Below, piece after piece: positions 1 to 6,108 of a stretch of DNA of 9,008 bases. The DNA is from JBECKQ01 sp040235375 (lineage in GTDB: Bacteria > Planctomycetota > Phycisphaerae > UBA1845): contig JBECKQ010000269.1 of NCBI GenBank assembly GCA_040235375.1, positions 1 to 9,008 of the forward strand, written 5' to 3'. Both the position numbers and the translations under genes were made by a program. A model generated the notes under the pieces. The model did not search any database and was not told the DNA's origin. It saw only the letters and a list, made by a program, of their open reading frames with translations. Numbering within the stretch: position 1 is the first letter of the stretch; the number at the start of each line of letters is the position of its first letter.

Positions 1-984
1 GACGGCCACGTCTGCGCCTTCCGCCTCGCCCGGGCCGTTCACCACGCAGCCCATCACCGCCACCTTGACCGGCGTCTTGATGCCGGCCAGCTTGCGACGC
101 ACGTCGGCGACCAGCTTGATCAGGTCGATCTCGATCCGACCGCAGGTCGGACAGGCGATCAGCTCCGGCTCGTGCCGATTCCGCAAGCCCAGGCAGCAGA
201 GCAGTTCCTTGGCGTCCTCGACTTCGCAGGCCGGATCGGCGGCGTAGGAAATGCGGATGGTGTCGCCGATTCCCTCGGCCAGCAGGGTGGAGAGGGCGGC
301 GATGCTGCGGATGCGGCCGGTCTCCGGCGGCCCGGCATGCGTGACGCCGAGATGCAGCGGGTAGTCGAAGCGCTCGCTGATGGCGCGGTAAGCGTCAATG
401 CAGATGCGCGGGTCGATGCTCTTGGCGCTGATGACAATGTCGTGAAAGTCGTTCTGGTCGAAGATCCGCAGGTATTCTTCGAGCCTGGCCACCATCAGGC
501 GGACCATCGTCGCGTGGCGGTCGGCGGAGAGAGCGTTCATCTCCGCGGTGCGCGCCGCGTCGTCGGTGCGTTCGACGATGCTGCCCTCGTTGACGCCGAC
601 GCGAATGGGCACGCGGTGGTCCCGGCAGGCGGCGATGACGCGGTTCACCTGGTGGCGATCCTTGATATTGCCGGGGTTGAGGCGGATTTTGTGCACGCCG
701 GCGGCGACGGCCTCAAGCGCCCTTTCAAAGTGGTAGTGAACATCGGCGATGATCGGCACCGGGGACTGCTCGATGATGGCGGGCAGGGCGTCGGTATCGG
801 CCTTCTTGGGGGTGGCGACGCGGACGATATCACAGCCCAGGCCGGCCAACTGTCGAATCTGTGCAACCGTGGCGTCCACGTCGCGCGTGTATGTGCTGGT
901 CATCGACTGGATGCTGACCGGGGCGTCGCCCCCGATCGGAACCGAGCCTACGGTGAGCTGTCTCGTGGTACGTCTGGGGATCAT
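1..984 (-). CDS. ispG: IspG (GcpE), 4-hydroxy-3-methylbut-2-enyl diphosphate synthase, C-terminus cut by window edge
   Basis: This enzyme reductively opens MEcPP to HMBPP in the cytosolic MEP isoprenoid pathway, using a [4Fe-4S] cluster. The minus strand gives 328 codons in one open frame starting MIPRRTTRQLTVGSVPIGGD. The N-terminal TIM-barrel motifs SIQSMTST, DIVRVATP, ADVHYHF, KIRLNPGNI, VGVNEGSI, HLGVTHAG and EGIGDTIRIS appear in family order. The cluster domain has CPTCGR (Cys278, Cys281) and MGCVVNGPGEAEGAD (Cys313, Glu320), which are the expected three Cys plus one Glu ligands. Only the last few dozen residues should be missing at the left edge. The start at 984 is the first ATG in frame, and AAGG at 990-993 is a weak Shine-Dalgarno. 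One oddity is residue 216, a His where most family members have Glu in the LGxTEAG motif. The identification is secure from the motifs. Confidence 0.97.
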   Translation of the reverse strand, partial: MIPRRTTRQLTVGSVPIGGDAPVSIQSMTSTYTRDVDATVAQIRQLAGLGCDIVRVATPKKADTDALPAIIEQSPVPIIADVHYHFERALEAVAAGVHKIRLNPGNIKDRHQVNRVIAACRDHRVPIRVGVNEGSIVERTDDAARTAEMNALSADRHATMVRLMVARLEEYLRIFDQNDFHDIVISAKSIDPRICIDAYRAISERFDYPLHLGVTHAGPPETGRIRSIAALSTLLAEGIGDTIRISYAADPACEVEDAKELLCCLGLRNRHEPELIACPTCGRIEIDLIKLVADVRRKLAGIKTPVKVAVMGCVVNGPGEAEGADVAV

Positions 985-1049
985 GCCTGCCTTCGCGACA
1001 AATGGCTCGCAGTCTCGGCATCCGCCTGGCTTGCCCGGCGGGTCATCGA

Positions 1050-1079
1050 AGATTAGGCGCGGCCGGCGGGTGGTGTCAA
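1050..1079 (-). promoter_or_regulatory. Candidate sigma70-type promoter for ispG
   Basis: On the minus strand a perfect TTGACA (-35, 1074-1079) is followed after 18 bases by TAATCT (-10, 1050-1055). This would give an untranslated leader of about 60 bases before the ispG ATG at 984. The -35 is consensus but the -10 matches only three of six positions, so the call rests on position and the -35 box. No experimental support can be seen from sequence. Confidence 0.4.
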
Positions 1080-1089
1080 ACGAGTGGGG

Positions 1090-1117
1090 TTGACGCCTTC
1101 GGTTCCGGATGTTTAAG
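1090..1117 (+). promoter_or_regulatory. Candidate promoter for the envelope-lipoprotein operon
   Basis: TTGACG (1090-1095) is followed after 16 bases by TTTAAG (1112-1117) on the plus strand. This element is divergent from the ispG promoter candidate, and the two -35 boxes form an inverted pair (TGTCAA and TTGACG) separated by 10 bases. It would leave a leader of about 150 bases before the start at 1271. That leader contains a small perfect hairpin, AGGACC-GGCGT-GGTCCT, at 1178-1194. I see nothing else in 1118-1256. The match to consensus is partial. Confidence 0.3.
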
Positions 1118-1256
1118 TGGTCGCCGGTGCGGTCGCGGGCGCAGGACGGGGGCATCGTCGCGCCCACGGCGCGTGCAAGGACCGGCGTGGTCCTGCTGGA
1201 CGAAGTGCTTGCCAAGGCCGCCCGTGGATCGGGCCAAGAACGATTACAAGCGCAAC

Positions 1257-1262
1257 AGGAGG
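1257..1262 (+). promoter_or_regulatory. Ribosome binding site deciding the start at 1271
   Basis: AGGAGG lies 8 bases before the ATG at 1271. The frame stays open upstream to an ATG at 1109, but only the 1271 start has this ribosome site, and it places a lipoprotein signal peptide at the N-terminus. The ATG at 1264 is in another frame and too close to the site. Confidence 0.85.
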
Positions 1263-1270
1263 AATGGCTC

Positions 1271-2317
1271 ATGGGGATGTGGTGCAGGGTGACAGCCATG
1301 ACGGCAGTGGCCGCGGGCCTAATGCTCACGCTGGCGGGATGTGGGGGCAGCGAGAGGGCGGTCGTGATGATCGAGTACACGCTTGACCCGGAGAAGGGCC
1401 TGCCGCAGGGGCTCGAGACGGTGGCGATCAGGCCGGCGGAGCTGGGACCGGCAACCGACGCGAAGTGGTCGGACATCACGGCGGACATGCTGACGCAGTT
1501 GATTGAGCAATCGCGCGATCAGTTCGGCACCGACATTCGCGTGGCCGATCGCGTCGAATCGAAGAAGGTTTTTGAAGAGGCCGACCTGTCCGCCGCCGGC
1601 CTGACCGAAGGTGGAAGTCCGGCAGAGGCGAAGCTGCTCGGCATTCAGGCGTTCGTCGTCAGCAAGATCAACATCAAGGAGGAAGTGAACAAAGGCAAGG
1701 AGACGGTGATATCGGGCGTGGACCTGGGCGTACTGGCAGGCCGGGACTGGGGCGGGGGTGGTGGAGGCATCGATACGCGCGAGGTCGACAAGGTGCAGAA
1801 GAACGTGACCGCGCAGGCATTGTTCAAGCTGGTGGACGCGCAGACCGGCGAAGTTTGGGCGGTTCACGAAGACACGGTCACCTCCACGGAAGAGACCAAG
1901 CCGAGCTTCCTGTTCGGCAGCGGTGAAGGCGAGGCGGGTCTGACGCCGACCGATCGGATCGCCGGGGCGCTGATCGAGCGCGTCGCGCGCGAGTTCGTCG
2001 CGAAGCTGATGCCCTGCCGCTTCGAGCATGAGATACGGGTCAAGTCGAGCGGCAACGAGAACTGCCAGCAGGGCGTCAAGCTTCTGCGCGCCGACATGTA
2101 CGGCGAGGCTCTCGACAGTCTGAAGGCGGCGATCGCCGAGGATCCGGAGGATCACCGGGCGTTGTTCGCGGCGGGCGTCGCGTGCGAGAAGATGGGCGAC
2201 TACGACAAGGCCCTGGAGTACTACCGCCGGGCGGTCGCGGAGAAGGCGGAGGAGCAGTACATCGAGGCAAAGACGCAGCTCGCGGCGAACATCGGCCAGA
2301 TTCGGCGCGAGGGGTGA
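1271..2317 (+). CDS. CsgG-like envelope lipoprotein with C-terminal TPR repeats
   Basis: The product is a 348-residue exported lipoprotein. A signal peptide (residues 1-23, hydrophobic stretch about 11-22) ends in the lipobox Leu21-Ala22-Gly23-Cys24. Residues about 30-250 look like a CsgG/HfaB/LpoB-type periplasmic domain. They include a helix around MLTQLIEQS, then a strand-like VAD segment, the phrase AKLLGIQAFVVSKINI (where CsgG-type proteins say a factor is 'expressed at level X') and the strand QALFKLVDAQTGEVW. A run of six glycines (161-166) sits in the middle of this domain. Residues about 263-330 form two TPRs (QGVKLLRADMYGEALDSLKA and ACEKMGDYDKALEYYRRA). CsgG relatives build outer-membrane pores or regulate peptidoglycan synthesis; which applies here cannot be told. 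The gene is first in an operon with the LPP20-repeat gene 122 bases downstream. The lipoprotein call is strong; the CsgG-fold call is by pattern only. Confidence 0.8.
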   Translation: MGMWCRVTAMTAVAAGLMLTLAGCGGSERAVVMIEYTLDPEKGLPQGLETVAIRPAELGPATDAKWSDITADMLTQLIEQSRDQFGTDIRVADRVESKKVFEEADLSAAGLTEGGSPAEAKLLGIQAFVVSKINIKEEVNKGKETVISGVDLGVLAGRDWGGGGGGIDTREVDKVQKNVTAQALFKLVDAQTGEVWAVHEDTVTSTEETKPSFLFGSGEGEAGLTPTDRIAGALIERVAREFVAKLMPCRFEHEIRVKSSGNENCQQGVKLLRADMYGEALDSLKAAIAEDPEDHRALFAAGVACEKMGDYDKALEYYRRAVAEKAEEQYIEAKTQLAANIGQIRREG

Positions 2318-2391
2318 GAAAGTTACGTGTCAAGAGCGGCTAACGTCCCCGTGCGGTCGGGGTCTATGTGAGGATCGAAGTGCACAAGGCA

Positions 2392-2417
2392 GGCGGTCGG
2401 GCGATGCACCCGCCGCC
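2392..2417 (+). promoter_or_regulatory. Intercistronic hairpin just upstream of the LPP20-gene ribosome site
   Basis: GGCGG-T-CGGG (2392-2401) pairs with CCCGCCGCC (2409-2417) around a 7-base loop. This is a nine-pair GC-rich stem with one bulged T. It ends 8 bases before the AGGAGA ribosome site (2426-2431) and has no T-run, so it is not a terminator. It could be an mRNA-stabilising or translation-tuning structure. A weaker five-pair stem (CCCCG/CGGGG) lies at 2347-2362. Function is inference. Confidence 0.4.
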
Positions 2418-2425
2418 GTCATGAC

Positions 2426-2431
2426 AGGAGA
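2426..2431 (+). promoter_or_regulatory. Ribosome binding site of the LPP20-repeat gene
   Basis: AGGAGA lies 8 bases before the ATG at 2440. This selects 2440 over the in-frame ATG at 2449. Confidence 0.8.
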
Positions 2432-2439
2432 AGCTGCAA

Positions 2440-3759
2440 ATGAAAGGGATGAGACAGGCGGTGGGGTTGTGCGCGGCCGTCGCGATCCTGTTTGCCGGCA
2501 TCGCCCGGGGTCAGGACGTGGACGCCCAGCGGGCGCAGAACAAGCTGCTCGCGAAGCGGGCGGCGGAGGCGGACGCGTATCGCAAGCTGGCGGAAACGGT
2601 CAAGGGGTTTCACATCACCTCGGACACGTTGGTTCGTGACTTCGTTACGGAGAGCGATGAAATCAGCACGGAGCTGGACACGTTTATCAAGGGCGTCCGA
2701 CTGGGCGAGCCGAAGTGGTATGAAGATCTGTCGTGCGAAGTTCCCGCCGAGGTGACGGTGGCGAAGGTTATCGAGACCCTGAAGGCGATTTACACGCGTC
2801 ACTACAAGGGCAGCTCGATCAAGGCCACGGATTTCGAGCACATCAAGCAGGAGATTCAGAAGGACGTGATCAAGGTGGTTGGCATGGGTGCGCCGCGGCC
2901 GGACCTGCCTCCCGACGCTCCCGAGGGAGTCGAGACCGTCATCACGCAAGTGCAATCGCTTCCGGAGCCGGCGCTTCCGGCATTGTGGCTGAAGATCGGA
3001 CCGCAGGCCCGGCTGATGGCCCAGCGGGCGGCCACGCTGGACGCTCAGCGCCAGTTACTCGAGCGGGTCAAAGGGCTGCGTATCACGAGCGACACGCTGG
3101 TGCGCGACTTCGTCACGCAGTGGGATGAGATTCAGAGCGAGGCGCAAGGATACCTGGTGGGGGCCCACGAAGTGCGCACGTACTATCACGCGGACGAGCC
3201 GATCGTCGAGGTGACCTATGCGATTCCGGTGGAGTCGGTCATCACCATGATCAAGGAGTTGCACACGAGGCACTACAAGGGCAGCTCGGTCAAGGGGACG
3301 GATATCACGAACATCCGTCAGCAGATCAAGTCGGACACGTTCACGGCCACGGGAATGGGCGTTCCGCCGCAGAAGTACCTGGAAACGGTGCAGGCCGTCG
3401 TGGACGTTCCGTTGCCCGACTGGTCGATGACGCGCATCGAGGCCACGGGCGAGGGAACGGACCCCGAGTTCGACACGCCGCAGGGCAAGCTGAAAGCCGC
3501 ACGCGCCGCCGAACTCGACGCGAAGCGGAAGCTCGCGGAGCAGGTCTACGGCATGCAGATCAATTCGCAGACGCTGGTGCGCGATTTCGTGACCGAGTCG
3601 GATGAGATCCAGGCCCAGATGAACACCGTGCTGATGGGTGCCCAGATCGAGCACACGGACTTCGGCAACGAAACGGCCAGAGTGACGGTCAGCATTCCCG
3701 GCGCAGACGTGTGGTCCATCGTGCACGATCAGATTGTCATCACGAAGCGCAGCGGCTAG
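2440..3759 (+). CDS. Exported protein with three tandem LPP20-type repeats
   Basis: The product has 439 residues. The N-terminus is a Sec signal peptide (basic MKGMR, hydrophobic 7-21) with a likely signal peptidase I site after Ala22-Arg23-Gly24; there is no lipobox. The mature chain is three copies of one domain at about 28-150, 186-308 and 346-436. Each copy has an alanine/arginine-rich helix (RAAxLDAxRxL), then GxxIxSxTLVRDFVTxxDEI (TLVRDFVT at 63, 219 and 378) and a strand before an AxVP/IP turn. Copies 1 and 2 also share TRHYKGSS (119-126 and 276-283) and a VxGMG tail; copy 3 ends before that segment. The layout matches the LPP20 family, which includes the Vibrio and Campylobacter flagellar outer-membrane protein FlgP, normally a single-domain protein of under 200 residues. 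Cys99 is the only cysteine of the mature protein. It is the central gene of the operon, 38 bases from the next one. The family call is by motif recognition; the function is unknown. Confidence 0.78.
   Translation: MKGMRQAVGLCAAVAILFAGIARGQDVDAQRAQNKLLAKRAAEADAYRKLAETVKGFHITSDTLVRDFVTESDEISTELDTFIKGVRLGEPKWYEDLSCEVPAEVTVAKVIETLKAIYTRHYKGSSIKATDFEHIKQEIQKDVIKVVGMGAPRPDLPPDAPEGVETVITQVQSLPEPALPALWLKIGPQARLMAQRAATLDAQRQLLERVKGLRITSDTLVRDFVTQWDEIQSEAQGYLVGAHEVRTYYHADEPIVEVTYAIPVESVITMIKELHTRHYKGSSVKGTDITNIRQQIKSDTFTATGMGVPPQKYLETVQAVVDVPLPDWSMTRIEATGEGTDPEFDTPQGKLKAARAAELDAKRKLAEQVYGMQINSQTLVRDFVTESDEIQAQMNTVLMGAQIEHTDFGNETARVTVSIPGADVWSIVHDQIVITKRSG
2620..3618 (+). repeat. Internal threefold coding repeat of the LPP20 domain
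   Basis: The span runs from the first to the last copy of the TLVRDFVT core. The core recurs at residue offsets of 156 and 159. Copies 1 and 2 also share an 18-base identical stretch (2800-2817 and 3271-3288, beginning CACTACAAGG) 471 bases apart, exactly 157 codons. The copies are diverged elsewhere, so this is an old domain duplication and not a recent DNA repeat. Confidence 0.85.
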
Positions 3760-3782
3760 GCGTGGCCCGCCGGCCGTGCGAC

Positions 3783-3789
3783 AGGAGGT
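3783..3789 (+). promoter_or_regulatory. Ribosome binding site of the 50-residue lipoprotein gene
   Basis: AGGAGGT is a near-perfect anti-SD complement 8 bases before the ATG at 3798. It fixes the start there and not at the in-frame ATG at 3711, which lies inside the preceding gene. Confidence 0.88.
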
Positions 3790-3797
3790 TTGAACAG

Positions 3798-3950
3798 ATG
3801 AAGAAGCTTGGAATGCTCGCGGCTCTGCTGGTCGCGCTGACCATCGGACTTGGCGGCTGCGGAGACGACGTAAAGAAGACCAAACGCATCGAGACGGTCC
3901 ACGAGAGCGATCCGGAGCCAGTGGCGCCGGGTGAGATGATCGTCGAGTAG
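3798..3950 (+). CDS. Small (50-residue) lipoprotein of unknown function
   Basis: The precursor has 50 residues. MKK is followed by a hydrophobic segment (4-17) and the lipobox Leu18-Gly19-Gly20-Cys21. The mature chain is therefore only 30 residues: a short basic stretch (KKTKR, 26-30), then an acidic, proline-containing tail ending PGEMIVE. I do not recognise a named family. Its strong ribosome site, the spacing of 38 bases after the LPP20-repeat gene and the terminator just downstream make it a real third gene of the operon. A 30-residue lipid-anchored tail could act as an accessory or tether for the two larger envelope proteins. That role is inference from position only. Confidence 0.8.
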   Translation: MKKLGMLAALLVALTIGLGGCGDDVKKTKRIETVHESDPEPVAPGEMIVE

Positions 3951-4011
3951 CGTTTGCTCGCTGCCGGCGAGAATCATTCGGTTCCGCCGGATGTGGATGA
4001 ACCGACTTTCC

Positions 4012-4046
4012 GGGCGAGGAGCTGTTTTGCGGCTCCTCGCCCTTTT
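4012..4046 (+). terminator. Rho-independent terminator of the envelope operon
   Basis: GGGCGAGGAGC (4012-4022) pairs perfectly over 11 bases with GCTCCTCGCCC (4032-4042) across a short loop containing TTTT. TTTT follows at 4043-4046. It ends the plus-strand operon 61 bases after the 3950 stop. The converging minus-strand gene stops at 4069, so its transcript also runs through this stem, but on that strand the stem is followed by GGAAAG, so it should work mainly for the plus strand. Confidence 0.9.
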
Positions 4047-4068
4047 GCATCTGCCCGAGGTTTGCAGA

Positions 4069-6108
4069 TCAGGGTGAACCGCGTCGAACGCCGGTCTGCT
4101 GCGAAATGGCGTGCAGCCGTTCCCGCGCCTCCGCGGAGGACGGGTCGGCACGCAAGGCGTTCTGATAGGCCGTCGCGGCGGAGGATAAGTCGCCGGCCTT
4201 CTCCAGCGCCTGCCCCATCAGCAGCCACGGTAATGCCTGGTTCGGCCGCAGCCGGGCTGCCTGCCGCAAGTACGGCTCGGCGCGGGACAGGTTTCCCGTC
4301 CGGATCAGAACGCGCCCGAGGTTGACCAGCGCCTCGTACAGATTCGGATCGAGCTGGAGCGCGCTCTGGTAGACAGCGATGGCCTTGTCCACTTGTCCGG
4401 CCGAACTCAGCGCGTCCGCCAGATGCAGGCGGGCTCGCGCATCCCGCGGGCGCTGTTTGACGAGAATATCGAGCTGCTCGACCGCCGCGTCGTATTGGCG
4501 GTCGGCGAGGAGCGCGGCCGCGTAGTTCTGCCTGGCGAGGGCATCGTCCGAACGCATCTGCACCGCGCGGGCCAGGTGGGGCAGCGCCTCGCTCAGCTTT
4601 CCCAGGCGTACCAGCGCGACGCCGAGGTTCTTTTGGGCAAGAAAGTAATGAGGGCGCAGCGCGATCGCCTTCTCATACTGCTCGGCGGCCTGGTCGAAAT
4701 CCCCTCGCTGGGCGAAGAAGGTTGCAAGGTTGTAGTGCGCTTCCGGCTCGTCGGGCGCCAACTCGATGGCGCGGCGGTTCTCTCGGGCGGCCTTTCCCAA
4801 CTCCCCGCGCTGGGCAAACAGCCGGCCGAGATTGACGTGCGCCATCCAGCTCGAAGGATTCCTGGCGATCGTGTCGTTCCACAGCGTTTCCGGGTCGCGG
4901 TAAATCTCCGCCTGGCGAAACGTGAGGGTGGCAAGGATGGCCAGCAGGGCCAGCGCGCCGGTGCGTCTGACGATGGGCGGCCGGCCGGGCAGCAGCCTGG
5001 CGAGCAGAGCAACGAGCGCGGCGATCATCACGGCGCTGCCCAAGTATTGAAAGTGGTCGGCGACGAATGAATACCGGAAGGGGTAGACGTCGAAAAAACC
5101 AAGGGCGGGAAAGAGCGCCAGGATGAACGCGACGGCCGCGACAAATGGACCGGCGCCGATGCGTCGCCGGGCCACCCATAACGCGACGACCACACCGAGG
5201 ACGGCGGCCGGATAGAGCCACTGCCACCACACCGCCGGATCGACATCCCACCGCGGATAGATGAAGGCCAGGTTGGCCGGCCAGACGATCTTGCCGAGAT
5301 AGAACCAGACGGCCCGACCGGCCACGAGCATGCGCTGGGCGAAATCGAGTGACCACGTCGCGCCGGCGGCGCCGACGTGGTGCTTCTCGAGCCAGGCCGT
5401 CACGAGTCCGAGGACGATGCCAATGGCGAACAGCGGCGAGAGGAGAATGGCGTCGCCCGTCCGCAATCGGCGTCGTTTCCACCAGCAGAGGATGAGCAGA
5501 ACGGGCGGGAGCATGGCGGCCGTTGTCTTGCTCAGCATCGCGCCGATGAAGAGCAGAATCGACAGGGCGTAGACTGGCCAGGGGCCGCGGGCGCGCGCTT
5601 GATCGGAGGGGAACCGGAATTTCAGGTACTCCATCGCCGCGGCCATTACCAGCAGGCCGGATAGAACGTTCTTGCGTTCTGTGACCCAGGCGACTGATTC
5701 GACCTCGACCGGGTGAAGGGCGAAGACCGCGGCCGCGAGCCACGCCCCCGGGATGTTGAGCCTCGCGAGAATACGCCAGAGCATCACCGCCGCGAGGGCG
5801 TGAAGGAGTACGTTTTCGAGGTGATACGGCAGGGGCCGCAGACCCCAGAGGTGGTAGTCGATCCAGAAGCTTGTGAACGTGAGGGGATAGTATTGCGGTA
5901 CGGCGCCGGGAACAGTCCAGATCCTGGCGAGGCCGGTGGCGCTGCGAAGCATGTCGTTCTGCGTCACGTAGTCGTCATCATCCCAGATAAAGCCGGCGCG
6001 AAGCGCAGGCACATAGGCCACGAGCGTCAGCAGGACGATGAGGCAGCCGGTGGCAAGGCCCCACGTATACCGGCGATCGGATGACACGAGCGACTTCGTT
6101 TTCGCCAT
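4069..6108 (-). CDS. TMTC/GT-C-like polytopic glycosyltransferase with seven C-terminal TPRs
   Basis: The product has 679 residues. About ten hydrophobic segments lie in residues 18-400. The first extracytoplasmic loop has the acidic GFIWDDDDYV motif (Asp43-Asp46), placed like the catalytic acidic pair of GT-C enzymes that use lipid-linked sugars. Further family-like motifs are LHPVEVESVAWVTERKNVLS (131-150) and the DVYPFRYSFVADHFQYLG stretch (340-357). Residues 421-658 are seven TPRs of exactly 34 residues each, with no insertions. The architecture matches the TMTC (transmembrane and TPR-containing) family, whose animal members O-mannosylate proteins; bacterial members are mostly uncharacterised. 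Substrate is unknown. The ATG at 6108 has no clear Shine-Dalgarno, but no better start exists upstream in frame. The gene stands alone, convergent with the envelope operon and divergent from the next gene. Confidence 0.85.
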   Translation of the reverse strand: MAKTKSLVSSDRRYTWGLATGCLIVLLTLVAYVPALRAGFIWDDDDYVTQNDMLRSATGLARIWTVPGAVPQYYPLTFTSFWIDYHLWGLRPLPYHLENVLLHALAAVMLWRILARLNIPGAWLAAAVFALHPVEVESVAWVTERKNVLSGLLVMAAAMEYLKFRFPSDQARARGPWPVYALSILLFIGAMLSKTTAAMLPPVLLILCWWKRRRLRTGDAILLSPLFAIGIVLGLVTAWLEKHHVGAAGATWSLDFAQRMLVAGRAVWFYLGKIVWPANLAFIYPRWDVDPAVWWQWLYPAAVLGVVVALWVARRRIGAGPFVAAVAFILALFPALGFFDVYPFRYSFVADHFQYLGSAVMIAALVALLARLLPGRPPIVRRTGALALLAILATLTFRQAEIYRDPETLWNDTIARNPSSWMAHVNLGRLFAQRGELGKAARENRRAIELAPDEPEAHYNLATFFAQRGDFDQAAEQYEKAIALRPHYFLAQKNLGVALVRLGKLSEALPHLARAVQMRSDDALARQNYAAALLADRQYDAAVEQLDILVKQRPRDARARLHLADALSSAGQVDKAIAVYQSALQLDPNLYEALVNLGRVLIRTGNLSRAEPYLRQAARLRPNQALPWLLMGQALEKAGDLSSAATAYQNALRADPSSAEARERLHAISQQTGVRRGSP

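Noticed and set aside
172..1056. Long plus-strand open frame (294 codons) opposite ispG
   Set aside because: It is the antisense shadow of ispG, whose full motif set lies on the minus strand; the plus-strand translation has no recognisable domain.
1109..1270. N-terminal extension of the CsgG-like protein from ATG 1109
   Set aside because: It would bury the lipoprotein signal peptide, and the only strong ribosome site serves 1271.
1319..2155. Minus-strand 278-codon frame opposite the CsgG-like gene
   Set aside because: Shadow frame; the plus strand has the ribosome site, lipobox and TPRs.
3055..4050. Long minus-strand open frame opposite the LPP20-repeat gene and the small lipoprotein gene
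   Set aside because: Antisense shadow, rich in Arg/His/Leu. It crosses the terminator and contradicts three well-supported plus-strand features.
4673..5743. Minus-strand 356-codon frame inside the TMTC-like gene
   Set aside because: Out-of-frame shadow with Arg/Pro-rich low-complexity translation; the overlapping frame encodes the membrane and TPR domains.
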